This document shows, piece after piece, positions 51,161 through 59,591 of a stretch of DNA of 64,000 nt. The number at the start of each line of letters is the position of its first letter. The first letter of the stretch is position 1. The notes under the pieces are model-generated. The model was not told where the DNA came from, ran no database searches, and was given only the letters and a program-made list of their open reading frames with translations. Origin of the DNA: Candidatus Altimarinota bacterium (GTDB taxonomy: Bacteria > Patescibacteriota > Gracilibacteria > UBA4473); the NCBI GenBank assembly GCA_021734785.1, contig JAIPIF010000002.1, positions 62,001 through 126,000 on the forward strand, written 5' to 3'. The position numbers and the translations under genes were made by a program.

Positions 51161-53203
51161 CTAAGGGCTGACGACCACCTCCACCAGTGAGTCTTTTTTA
51201 AACTTCTGCCAGAGTAGTTTCTGAATGGATTTGGCGATGGTTGTTTCCAGTGCGCGTTCGGGGCGGCTGGGATCGTAGTGCTGGTCAAACATTCGGCGGA
51301 CGTCTTTTTCGATCATTTTGAAAATTTCATGTTTTTGGCCCATGTACCGGAACCCGCGGGAGCGGACATCCAGATTTTTGAGCTTTCCTTTTTCCAGTCC
51401 CAGGGTGACAAAAATGACACCGCCATCAGCCATCAACGTTCGATCAGCCAGGACATGCTCTCCCATCTTTTCTCCCAGCTCAATCAGTACCGGTGCTGCA
51501 GAAATTGCTTCCCGGTCTGTCATCATCCGTGCGCCGCGGTGCCCGAGGACCACGCCCTGCCCGTTTTTCATGATGAAGCTATTTTCTTTCGGAAATTTCA
51601 GCGATTTTACAATCATATCGCGGTGGCCGTACCGCATGTACAGTTCGCCGTGAATCGGTGCGATAAATCGCGGCTTGAGGAGACTCGTCATCAATTTCAC
51701 TTCCTCAGCCTGTCCGTGTCCAGAGACATGGCTGTCGAGCTGGTTGTTATCAATCCTCCGGACACCTCGTTCGGAAAGATTATTGAGTACAGACACGATC
51801 GCCAGCTCATTGCCGGGGATGGTTGACGAGGAAAAAACCACCGTATCCGCCGGGTTCAGTCGGATCATTTTGTGGGTACCGGCAGCCATGCGGGTGAGGG
51901 CAGCGAGTTCTTCTCCTTGTGTGCCCGTCGAAAGAATCAATACTTTTCCTGGATCCATTTTTTCCGCCGCCGGAGACATGCGTTTGAGTGTCTTTTCTTT
52001 GCACCTGAGGTATTTCAGCTTTCGTGCAATCGCAACATTGCGTTCCATCGATCGTCCGGAGAGAAAGACGGTGCGTCCGAGTTTTTCCGCCGCTTCAATG
52101 ATTTTGGCAATGCGCCCGATGTTGCTGGCGAATGTCGCCAGTATGACGCGTCCCTGAATGCTTTTGAGGAGTTTCCCCAGCTCGGCTTCGATGACCGATT
52201 CTGAGATCGTATGTCCCGGGACCAGTGCATTCGTCGAATCCACCATCGCGAGCGCCACGCCGTCATTTCCTACTTTGGCAATGCGCGAGAGATCAGCGGG
52301 TTTTTCATCCGAAGGGGTGGGATCAATCTTGAAATCTCCCGTGTGGACAATCGATCCGTAGGGCGTCTTGACTACCACGCCCATGCTGTCGGGAATGGAA
52401 TGATTCACATGAAAAAATTCCACTGCAAATCTCCCGAGTTTCAACTTTGTCCGTCGATCGATCTGGGTGATTCGAAATTTTTTGGCAATGCGTTCGTCAT
52501 CTGGACTGGCCAGCAGCAGTTCTTTGGTCAATTTTGTTGCAAACATCGGGGGATGTCCCAGATCTGCCATCAAGTACTGTGCACCGCCGATATGGTCCAA
52601 GTGTCCGTGTGTGTAGATCACCCCACGAATTTTTTTCTTTCGTTCAACCAGATACGAAATATCTGGGACGATCATATCGACGCCCAGGTGTTCGGGAGAA
52701 GGAAATTCTACGCCCGTATCGATGAGAAGAATGTCATCTTTCCACTCAAGAAAAAGCATGTTTTGGCCCACCTGCTCCAGGCCTCCCAGCGGCACGACTT
52801 TGATTTCCCCCTGATCATTAAATCGCTGGGGGAGCCGATTCCTGCCCGGTGTGAGTGTCTGGTACTGCGGTGTGTTTTTCGAACGTTGCTCCGTTTTTTG
52901 AGGGGGACGGGGGCCTGATTTTTTGCCACGATTGAATCGATGTTTTTGGGGGGACGGAGAGGATTTTTGTCCCGATTTTTGGGGAGAAAAATTCCGTCTT
53001 TTTTGCTGCTCTGCAGATTTTTGCGGAGAGGAGGACGGCGGTTGATGCCTCTTTTTTTTGCGGCGAGGAGCCGGTTGTTCTCGTTTTGGCTGGGGCTGGT
53101 GGGCGCCAGAGGTAGGAGCAGATTTGGATTTGGGTTTTGCGGGATCGTGGAGAAGGCCAGATTTTTGCAAAAAATTGGTGAGTTGGTCGTCGTTGGGAGT
53201 CAT
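51161..53203 (-). CDS. rnj: Ribonuclease J
   Basis: 680 residues, about 125 more than usual. Residues 1-125 are a disordered Lys/Arg/Gln/Pro/Ser-rich extension, probably RNA-binding. The metallo-beta-lactamase core follows: VVPLGGLEQVGQNMLFLEW, THGHLDHIGGAQYL (HxHxDH), VNHSIPDSMG, HTGDFKIDPTP, then the beta-CASP motifs and SGHGQAEEVKLM. Combined endo- and 5'-3' exonuclease for mRNA decay and rRNA maturation. Start at MTPNDDQL (53203); a longer frame to 53254 would cover a hairpin. Confidence 0.95.
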   Translation of the reverse strand: MTPNDDQLTNFLQKSGLLHDPAKPKSKSAPTSGAHQPQPKREQPAPRRKKKRHQPPSSSPQKSAEQQKRRNFSPQKSGQKSSPSPQKHRFNRGKKSGPRPPQKTEQRSKNTPQYQTLTPGRNRLPQRFNDQGEIKVVPLGGLEQVGQNMLFLEWKDDILLIDTGVEFPSPEHLGVDMIVPDISYLVERKKKIRGVIYTHGHLDHIGGAQYLMADLGHPPMFATKLTKELLLASPDDERIAKKFRITQIDRRTKLKLGRFAVEFFHVNHSIPDSMGVVVKTPYGSIVHTGDFKIDPTPSDEKPADLSRIAKVGNDGVALAMVDSTNALVPGHTISESVIEAELGKLLKSIQGRVILATFASNIGRIAKIIEAAEKLGRTVFLSGRSMERNVAIARKLKYLRCKEKTLKRMSPAAEKMDPGKVLILSTGTQGEELAALTRMAAGTHKMIRLNPADTVVFSSSTIPGNELAIVSVLNNLSERGVRRIDNNQLDSHVSGHGQAEEVKLMTSLLKPRFIAPIHGELYMRYGHRDMIVKSLKFPKENSFIMKNGQGVVLGHRGARMMTDREAISAAPVLIELGEKMGEHVLADRTLMADGGVIFVTLGLEKGKLKNLDVRSRGFRYMGQKHEIFKMIEKDVRRMFDQHYDPSRPERALETTIAKSIQKLLWQKFKKDSLVEVVVSP

Positions 53204-53228
53204 AGAAAAAGAAAAAGTACAAGTGGGT

Positions 53229-53248
53229 ACTCCCCCGTACGGAGGAGT
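53229..53248. promoter_or_regulatory. Hairpin in the RNase J leader
   Basis: ACTCCTCC pairs with GGGGGAGT (one G-T) around GTAC on the minus strand, ending 25 bases before ATG 53203. RNases often control their own messages through leader structures; here that is only a possibility. Confidence 0.4.
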
Positions 53249-53478
53249 CTTCATTTACAGAAGGAGCGAAAGAGCGTTTCTCGTTTGACGGTGGGACGAG
53301 GGGAGAGCGCAGGGCTTTCCGGGGTGTTTGTGTCACGGAGGACACCCGTCAGTTCGCGGAGAGTATACACAGAAACGAAAAAAAAGCAATGACTTCTTGT
53401 GCGCTGAGAAAAAACGAGAGCAGATTTGAAAAAAAAGAATTTTTGTGGTACAATCCCCTGATTTCAAAATAAAAAATC

Positions 53479-55605
53479 ATGAAACAGCTTCGGCACACCG
53501 CTTTCAGTAGCACCTGGGGACGATTTCTGTGGAATGCTCCCGATGCAGAACACTTTGACTGGCACAAAGAAGTCGGCAGTCCGGGCAAGGACAAACAAGA
53601 AGCCCGCAATACTTTTTATGAAAAACTCGGGCAGGAAAAACAGGATCTCCGTGCGGAGGTTTTGGAAAAGAAAGAACTTTTTTTCTCTGATGAATTACTC
53701 TCGATTCAATTGGCTCGTTTTTTCGGTGAATTACAGGAGGGCAATGTAGAGGGAAAAAACTGGGGCAAAGACACGCACAAAAAAACATTCGATGTCCTCA
53801 AGCGACTCACGGATATGGGACTCAATGTGGACAACCCCAAAAACTTCGTTGGAAAGAAACTGATTTTTGATGCCGATGGAGAGATCACCCTTGAAAAAAT
53901 TGGCAAAGGGTTGAAATGGGAAAAGGACGAGAAAAAGCAAGAACAGAAACAAGAAAAACCAGTCGAAAATTCAAAACAGCAAAAACGAATCCAAGAACTC
54001 GAGGCAGAAATCGCCAATCTCAAGAAACAGATCGAAGAAACACCGGTCGCAACAAAAGAGAAGAAAAACGGTCCGAACACTGACCAAGATGCAGCAAAAA
54101 AACAGGAATTGCTGGCGGAAATAGCACGACTTGAAGCGTTGCGGCAGCAGCAGCAAGAGCAAAAAAGGGAACAGGTGCAAGAAGAAAAAGACCTCCCCGC
54201 AGAAATTATTCAAGAAGAGGAAGAAAAACTCCGCACAGAAAAAGATATTCTCAAACAAAAGGAGTCTTGGCCCAAAACGGCGGAAGAAATTGAAGCGGAA
54301 CACAAAGAGCTTCGCAAAAAAGCTGAGGAAAAAATCCCAGAACTCCAGCAAGAAATCGATGAGCGTCAGGCAGAGGTAAAAGAAGTCGCAGAAGCGGCAA
54401 AAACCTCTTTGGAACAGGCAAAAAAAAGCGAGATTTCACCGGAAAAGATTTTGGAACTTCAGAAAAACAGTCGTGAAAAACTTGAAAAAGCGCAGGATAA
54501 AATTGCTCAAAAAGAGCGAGTGCTCAAAGCAACAAGAAAGATCAATGCTTCCGAATTTGTGGGCAAAAACTCACGTGTTTTGACCATCGAAGATCTTTGG
54601 GAGGCAGAAGGACAGGAAACAGATTTGATGAAACAGTACCAGCAAACAAAGGAGACGGTGCAACAGGTGCGCAAAGATGGCAATTGGCATCAGGTAGAAA
54701 ATCGAGCGGTTTTTGAAGACTTTGAAACAGAAGTTCAAAAACTCGATCGTCTCAAAAAAGCGAAGAAAGTTCTCGAGCCAATGAACATTGATCAGCCATC
54801 GGTCGATCAGTTTTCCTCTCTCCAAGAAACGCGGAAATGGCTTGAAGAAGCGAAAGAACGAGGTCCTATCGAAGAAAAACTTGGCACAGACGAAAATCCT
54901 CCTGAGGAAGAAAAAGCAGGAAGTAATCTCGATAAATTTTTACTTCTGGAAATTCGCGTGGATCATTTGCACAAAGTGCAGGACGTACAGGACTTGCTGC
55001 AAGGGAGTGAAGAAAAAGGATTTGATCCACTCCCCGCGCCTGAAAATTTTCAAGAAAAAGATGTCGATCAGTACTTGCCCCACATCACACAGGCAAATGC
55101 TGACATCATCAACTACGATCTCAAAGCACCAGAACTGGAAGAGAATCAGAAGTACGAAGATGTGGATCCAGAATATTTTGAAGGGAAATATCTCGAAGAT
55201 TCTCTGGCACAAAAGGCAGAAAAACTGGGAAAACTCGTGGAAAAATTTGCGCTTTTTGGCAAATTGGATGTTGCTTTGGAAGATATTCCCAATCGCTTGA
55301 AACGGGACAAACTTCGCAAACGAGAGTTGAAAAAAATTGATGATCCAGAAGATTTGAGTAAATACAAATCAGGAGTGGATGTGATCAAAAATGTGCTCCG
55401 AGAGCTTTGGAAAAATCACTACGCCACTCCAGATGCACCATTTGAAGAATTCCAGAAAATTCAATTGAGGGCGCTTCCTGCGCAGATGAAACAAGAATTG
55501 GAGAATCGAAATAAAAATGCTTACGAAGAATTTCAAAATATTCTTCAAAACTACGAGACATTAGAAACGAACGTTGAATTTAATGAAGCTATTGAAAGCC
55601 TTTAA
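53479..55605 (+). CDS. Large coiled-coil protein, unknown function
   Basis: 708 residues. Residues 1-150 look compact (TWGRFLWNAPDAEHFDWHKE, KRLTDMGLNVDNPKNFVGKK). From about 160 to 375 it is a Glu/Lys/Gln coiled coil (KRIQELEAEIANLKKQIEE, QEEEEKLRTEKDILKQKE). The rest is helical and acidic. No signal peptide or membrane segment. Strongly biased to AAA/GAA codons and more AT-rich than gap and thrS. TACAAT at about 53450 lies about 24 bases upstream. Similar in style to the gene at 1-2198. Confidence 0.8.
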   Translation: MKQLRHTAFSSTWGRFLWNAPDAEHFDWHKEVGSPGKDKQEARNTFYEKLGQEKQDLRAEVLEKKELFFSDELLSIQLARFFGELQEGNVEGKNWGKDTHKKTFDVLKRLTDMGLNVDNPKNFVGKKLIFDADGEITLEKIGKGLKWEKDEKKQEQKQEKPVENSKQQKRIQELEAEIANLKKQIEETPVATKEKKNGPNTDQDAAKKQELLAEIARLEALRQQQQEQKREQVQEEKDLPAEIIQEEEEKLRTEKDILKQKESWPKTAEEIEAEHKELRKKAEEKIPELQQEIDERQAEVKEVAEAAKTSLEQAKKSEISPEKILELQKNSREKLEKAQDKIAQKERVLKATRKINASEFVGKNSRVLTIEDLWEAEGQETDLMKQYQQTKETVQQVRKDGNWHQVENRAVFEDFETEVQKLDRLKKAKKVLEPMNIDQPSVDQFSSLQETRKWLEEAKERGPIEEKLGTDENPPEEEKAGSNLDKFLLLEIRVDHLHKVQDVQDLLQGSEEKGFDPLPAPENFQEKDVDQYLPHITQANADIINYDLKAPELEENQKYEDVDPEYFEGKYLEDSLAQKAEKLGKLVEKFALFGKLDVALEDIPNRLKRDKLRKRELKKIDDPEDLSKYKSGVDVIKNVLRELWKNHYATPDAPFEEFQKIQLRALPAQMKQELENRNKNAYEEFQNILQNYETLETNVEFNEAIESL

Positions 55606-55630
55606 AAAAGCCCTTTCGTTCAAAACCAAA

Positions 55631-55660
55631 AACTCCCCGATCTCCGGGGAGTTTTTTTAA
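55631..55660 (+). terminator. Terminator of the coiled-coil gene
   Basis: ACTCCCC pairs with GGGGAGT around GATCTCC, followed by T7. Confidence 0.9.
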
Positions 55661-55709
55661 AAATTCTTTTGAGATCCCGCATGCGCGGGATACATTCCAT
55701 CAGCCGCTC

Positions 55710-55725
55710 TCCCGACACGTCGGGA
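55710..55725. repeat. TCCCGACACGTCGGGA repeat
   Basis: Identical 16-base hairpin words stand at 39737-39752, 44135-44150 and 60830-60845. Here it lies just past the gap stop codon. Confidence 0.8.
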
Positions 55726-55739
55726 TTACGGGGTGTCAT

Positions 55740-56744
55740 TTACATCTTCGTGGCCATCTCGACAAATCGGCAGGAGTAGCCCCACTCATTATCGTACCAG
55801 GCGAGGACTTTGACCAGGTCGTCGATGACCATCGTCTCACTGGCGTCCACGATCGAGCTGCGGGAATCTCCCTGAAAATCTTTTGACACGAGTGGTCGTG
55901 TCTCAAATCCCAAAATGTGGGGCATGGAGTCACTGGCTTTTTTGAGCACAGCATTTACCTCTTCAGCGGAAGTTTGTTTTTTGACCTTCACCACCAGATC
56001 CACCAGCGACACGGTGGGCGTGGGGACGCGGACAGCGAGGCCGGTGAGTTTTCCATTCAGCTCCGGGCAGACGAGCCCCACCGCCTTGGCAGCTCCGGTG
56101 GAAGTCGGGATCATGTTTTGCCCGGCCGATCGTGCCCGGCGGAGATCCTTGTGCCCGACATCCAGGACGCGTTGATCGTTGGTGTATGCGTGAATGGTAG
56201 TCATGAGCCCAGATTCAATTCCAAAATTGTCCTGTAGCGCTTTTGCTACGGGAGCCAGACAGTTGGTCGTGCAGCTGGCGTTGGACACGAGTTTGACCTC
56301 CGGGGTGATCGCTTCATCATTGACCCCCAGCACGACGGTGGTAAATCCTTCTGATTTCGCCGGAGAGGAGAGCAGCACTTTTTTTGCGCCCTGATCCAGA
56401 TGCGGCTGGACTTTTTCTACCGTGCGAAACACGCCCGTACACTCCATCACAATGTCGATTTCGAGCTCTCCCCAGGGCAAATCCGAGATTTCCCGCGTCG
56501 AAAAGCTGCGAATTTTGTGTCCTCCAACTTCCAAAAATTCTTGTGCGCCTTCTTGGCTGAGTTTTACCTCCTGCTCAAAGGTGCCATAGTTGGAATCAAA
56601 CTGAAACAGATGCGCCGTCATCTCCGTGGGAGAAGGGTCATTGATCGCGACGAGCTCCAGTTCGTCGGCATATTTTGTCAAAATTAAACGAGCCGCAGCG
56701 CGTCCAATGCGGCCAAATCCGTTGATGGCAATGCGTTTTTTCAT
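55740..56744 (-). CDS. gap: Glyceraldehyde-3-phosphate dehydrogenase
   Basis: 334 residues. NAD fold KKRIAINGFGRIGRAAARLI, catalytic SNASCTTNCLAPVAKAL (Cys in SCTTN), the phosphate-binding TSTGAAKAVG and the end WYDNEWGYSCRFVEMA. Start ATG 56744 by homology; the frame is open far upstream without meaning. Glycolysis with fba. A weak TTCACA, 16 bases, TTAGAC lies about 50 bases upstream. Confidence 0.96.
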   Translation of the reverse strand: MKKRIAINGFGRIGRAAARLILTKYADELELVAINDPSPTEMTAHLFQFDSNYGTFEQEVKLSQEGAQEFLEVGGHKIRSFSTREISDLPWGELEIDIVMECTGVFRTVEKVQPHLDQGAKKVLLSSPAKSEGFTTVVLGVNDEAITPEVKLVSNASCTTNCLAPVAKALQDNFGIESGLMTTIHAYTNDQRVLDVGHKDLRRARSAGQNMIPTSTGAAKAVGLVCPELNGKLTGLAVRVPTPTVSLVDLVVKVKKQTSAEEVNAVLKKASDSMPHILGFETRPLVSKDFQGDSRSSIVDASETMVIDDLVKVLAWYDNEWGYSCRFVEMATKM

Positions 56745-56835
56745 GGAGAGAGGGGAAATTTTTAAAAAAAAAGACGTCCGCAGTCTAAAATGTTTTTGAA
56801 CTCTTGTGAAGAAAATTGAGCAAATTCGAAAAAAG

Positions 56836-56864
56836 TTGCCTTTTCCTGCTCGGCGTTTTACACT
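56836..56864 (+). promoter_or_regulatory. Promoter of the thrS leader
   Basis: TTGCCT (56836-56841), 17 bases, TACACT (56859-56864), then 9 bases to the leader-peptide ATG. Confidence 0.65.
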
Positions 56865-56873
56865 CCGTGCGAC

Positions 56874-56918
56874 ATGTTTGTTTCTTGCACTTGCACCACG
56901 ACCCGTACCACCGGATAA
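56874..56918 (+). CDS. Threonine-rich leader peptide of thrS
   Basis: MFVSCTCTTTRTTG, 14 residues with six Thr, ending in TAA at 56916-56918. Thr codons stand at 56889, 56895, 56898, 56901, 56907 and 56910. It starts just after the promoter and just before alternative hairpins and an intrinsic terminator upstream of thrS, the classical arrangement of amino-acid attenuation. Too short for a function as a protein. Confidence 0.8.
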   Translation: MFVSCTCTTTRTTG

Positions 56919-56972
56919 TTTTCGGAGGTCCCCTGGTGGAGTAAGTGGACCTCCGAGAGTCGGAGGTTTTTT
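56907..56972 (+). promoter_or_regulatory. thrS transcription attenuator
   Basis: Three alternative pairings are visible. Region 1 (56908-56914, CCACCGG, the last Thr codons) pairs with 56933-56939. The antiterminator pairs CGGAGGTCC (56923-56931) with GGACCTCCG (56947-56955). The terminator pairs ACCTCCGA (56949-56956) with TCGGAGGT (56960-56967) across GAG and runs into T6 (56967-56972). The antiterminator uses the 5' arm of the terminator, so they exclude each other. No T-box consensus is seen. Confidence 0.8.
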
Positions 56973-56997
56973 GTTCATAATTTTTTGCCCCTTGCCC

Positions 56998-58755
56998 ATG
57001 TGTTCGCACGATGACGATCTCGAACTCCGCCGAAAACACACGGCCTCACACGTGATGACCGCGGCGGTCAAAATGCTGTACCCAGACATCCGTTTAGGCG
57101 TTGGGCCGTGGACGGATGAGGGTTTTTACCAAGACTTTCTTTTTCCCGGCGAGCCGCCGTCTGACAAGGAATTCAAAAAAATTGAGAAAAAAATGCGGTG
57201 GATCGTCAACAAAGACTTCCGCATTGAAAAAAAAGAATTCTCCGAAGCAGAAGCCCGAGAAATTTGGAAAAATGATCCCTTCAAACTCGAGCTCATCGAC
57301 GAAATTGTTTCCCGGGGAGAACAGATTACGGCATACGACTTCGTCGATGAATCTGGAAAAGTGTTTTATCGCGACATTTGTGGGGGTCCGCATTTATCCT
57401 CCACGGGGGAGCTTGGGGTCTTTCGTCTGACTCGGACGGCCGGAGCATACTGGCGGGGAGACGAAAAACGAGAACAGTTGACCCGGATTTACGGGGTTGC
57501 CTTTGCCACCTCTGAGGAGCTTGAAAAATATGAAAAAATGCTCGAAGAAGCCGCGAAGCGGGATCACCGAAAGCTGGGAAAAGAGCTGGATCTGTTTGCT
57601 TTTGATGAAGAAATCGGTCCAGGGCTGCCGCTGTGGCTTCCCAACGGAAATGTCATCAAGGATGTGCTGGAAGATTGGGCAAAGGAAACAGAACGCAAAT
57701 GGGGTTATCAGCGGGTGACGACCCCCGTGCTGACCAAGGAACACCTTTTCTATACCTCCGGACATCTGCCGCTGTACAAAGAAAGTATGTATGCGCCGAT
57801 TGAAATTGAGGGGGAAAACTACTACCTCAAGCCGATGAACTGTCCCTTTCACCACAAAGTGTTTTCCGCCCGCCCTCGGAGTTATCGCGAACTCCCGCTT
57901 CGCTTGGCCGAGTACGGGATCTGCCATCGGTACGAGGATTCGGGAAGTCTCTTTGGCCTGATGCGCGTGCGGGGGATGTGCATGAATGACGCGCACATCT
58001 ACTGTTCGATGGAGGATGCCATTGAAGAATTTATTCAAGTAATCCGTCTGCACGAGTACTACTACAAAAATTTGGACATCAACGAATACAAGATGGAACT
58101 CTGTCTGCGTGATCCCAAGAAAAAAGACAAATATCACGGGGAAGAAAAAGATTGGCAATTGGCCGAAAAAATGTCCATCGAAGCCATGGAAAAATCCGGC
58201 GTTCCCTTCAAAGTCATTCATGAGGGGGCTGCGTTTTATGGTCCCAAAATGGATTTCCAAATCACGTCCTCAATCGGTCGAGAGTTTACCGCTTCGACCA
58301 ATCAGCTGGACCTATACATGGGCAAAAAATTCAATCTCGAATTTATCAACAAAAAGGGAGAAAAAGAAACGCCGGTGGTCATCCACCGGGCGCCACTGGG
58401 AACCCACGAGCGCTTTATCGGCTTTCTCATTGAGCATTTTGCGGGGGCATTCCCGGCGTGGCTCGCTCCGGTGCAGGTGGCGGTACTTCCGGTGGCAGAA
58501 ACGCATGCCGGATTTGCCCAATCGGTTGTTTCTGCTCTTCGCGAGGCGGGATATCGTGCTGAATTTTTGGATCCGACCGATTCGCTCGGCAAACGCATCC
58601 GCGAGTCGCAGACGCGCAAAATACCGTTTACCGTGGTGGTGGGAGACAGTGAAGTTTCTTCAAAGAAGCTGACGGTACGAAAATACGGCGAGCAAAAAGA
58701 CAGCCAAATGTCACTTGCCGAGCTTCAGAAACTTTTGCAACGGAAAGACGATTGA
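56998..58755 (+). CDS. thrS: Threonyl-tRNA synthetase without TGS domain
   Basis: 585 residues. It opens directly with the editing domain (RRKHTASHVMTAAVKML, YRDICGGPHLSSTGELGVF), so the N-terminal TGS domain is missing. The catalytic core shows PMNCPFHHKVF (zinc Cys), motif 2 CHRYEDSGSLFGLMRVRG, MNDAHIYCS and motif 3 HRAPLGTHERFIGFLIEH; the anticodon-binding domain ends with YGEQKDSQMSLAEL. Start ATG 56998 lies 25 bases after the attenuator T-run. Longer frames upstream overlap the attenuator. Confidence 0.95.
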   Translation: MCSHDDDLELRRKHTASHVMTAAVKMLYPDIRLGVGPWTDEGFYQDFLFPGEPPSDKEFKKIEKKMRWIVNKDFRIEKKEFSEAEAREIWKNDPFKLELIDEIVSRGEQITAYDFVDESGKVFYRDICGGPHLSSTGELGVFRLTRTAGAYWRGDEKREQLTRIYGVAFATSEELEKYEKMLEEAAKRDHRKLGKELDLFAFDEEIGPGLPLWLPNGNVIKDVLEDWAKETERKWGYQRVTTPVLTKEHLFYTSGHLPLYKESMYAPIEIEGENYYLKPMNCPFHHKVFSARPRSYRELPLRLAEYGICHRYEDSGSLFGLMRVRGMCMNDAHIYCSMEDAIEEFIQVIRLHEYYYKNLDINEYKMELCLRDPKKKDKYHGEEKDWQLAEKMSIEAMEKSGVPFKVIHEGAAFYGPKMDFQITSSIGREFTASTNQLDLYMGKKFNLEFINKKGEKETPVVIHRAPLGTHERFIGFLIEHFAGAFPAWLAPVQVAVLPVAETHAGFAQSVVSALREAGYRAEFLDPTDSLGKRIRESQTRKIPFTVVVGDSEVSSKKLTVRKYGEQKDSQMSLAELQKLLQRKDD

Positions 58756-58779
58756 CCCGACTCCCCGCTCCAGTACAAT
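58752..58779 (+). promoter_or_regulatory. Promoter of the 58790 gene
   Basis: TTGACC (58752-58757), 16 bases, TACAAT (58774-58779), 10 bases, ATG 58790. It overlaps the thrS stop codon. Confidence 0.65.
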
Positions 58780-58789
58780 TTAGGTCCGC

Positions 58790-59161
58790 ATGACTCGTAT
58801 TTTTTCGCTCGTGACCGGCCTGGCAAAACTGAGTTTTCTTTTCTGCTTTTCGTTCGGGATTTCGTGTGGGCATGTTTCAGCAGAAGCTGCTCCCTGTGAT
58901 CATTTTGCGCATTTTGAAACACAAAAAGCATTCCAAAAAACAGCCTGTGATCAGTGTTTGAAATCAGAGAAAGCCTGGGACGATCCGGTCGTTTTTTCTT
59001 CTTCTCATGTTCCCATTCCGCCTCCTCCAGTGGTCGATTTGGCCAGGTGGCAGCTTTTTTCCGTCCCAAAGAGCCCCTTGCCCGTGTTTTCTTTGACCCC
59101 AGAATTTCAGTGGAAACATCAACTAAAACAGCAGATTCGGTCGATTGTGTTGGTGATCTAA
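58790..59161 (+). CDS. Small exported protein, unknown function
   Basis: 123 residues. Signal peptide with LSFLFCFSFGISCGHVSAEA. The mature part starts with APCDHFAHFETQKAFQKTAC and DQCLKSEKA, three Cys with His between, then a Pro-rich stretch (HVPIPPPPVVDLARW). The layout recalls DUF2946-like exported proteins with a C/H motif, but I cannot confirm it. Confidence 0.65.
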   Translation: MTRIFSLVTGLAKLSFLFCFSFGISCGHVSAEAAPCDHFAHFETQKAFQKTACDQCLKSEKAWDDPVVFSSSHVPIPPPPVVDLARWQLFSVPKSPLPVFSLTPEFQWKHQLKQQIRSIVLVI

Positions 59162-59213
59162 AATTTTTTGTTCCTCAAAAAAACATTCTTTTCCTCTTAA
59201 CTTTCTTTTTTTC

Positions 59214-59453
59214 ATGCTCAAACATACGTTCGGTTTCGGATTGCTCGCGCTCGTGATGAGTGGGGGGCTCTTTCTCTATTCGCAGAGTGCAGCCCAGACA
59301 ATTGCGCCTGCAGAGACCACTCCCGTCGCACAGACAGGCTGTGGGTGTGGCAAAACTTCTTGCCAGTCTTCCGCCCCGGCAGAATGTAGCGGAAGCTGCG
59401 GTGGCAGTACCTGTGGTCGTGCCAAGGCCCCGTCTGCGTGCGGAGCGTTCTAG
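59214..59453 (+). CDS. Small exported cysteine-rich protein
   Basis: 79 residues. Signal peptide FGLLALVMSGGLFLYSQSAA, then about 45 residues with ten Cys (TGCGCGKTSCQSS, AECSGSCGGSTCGRA, SACGAF). The CxC/CxxxC spacing is like metal-binding or heavily disulphide-bonded peptides. Unknown function. Its own terminator follows at 59487. Confidence 0.65.
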   Translation: MLKHTFGFGLLALVMSGGLFLYSQSAAQTIAPAETTPVAQTGCGCGKTSCQSSAPAECSGSCGGSTCGRAKAPSACGAF

Positions 59454-59486
59454 TCGGAGAAACACAATTTCTCCTCTCCTGCGTCA

Positions 59487-59523
59487 ATCCTCGTCGGTCT
59501 CCGGGCCGGCGGGGATTTTTTTT
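59487..59523 (+). terminator. Terminator of the cysteine-rich peptide gene
   Basis: ATCCTCGTCGG pairs with CCGGCGGGGAT (11 bp with two G-T), followed by T8. Confidence 0.85.
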
Positions 59524-59591
59524 GACTCGAGAGAAGGATTTTGAAACAATACATTTGAGCGCCAGCCGCTCCTCTCTTTGCTTTCTCAATT

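Noticed and set aside
56920-56972. T-box riboswitch before thrS
   Set aside because: No AGGGUGGNACCGCG-like antiterminator and no specifier loop; the leader peptide with alternative hairpins explains the region better.
56806-56997. N-terminal extension of thrS to 56806
   Set aside because: It would run through the promoter, leader peptide and terminator and has no TGS-like sequence; the conserved protein starts at 56998.
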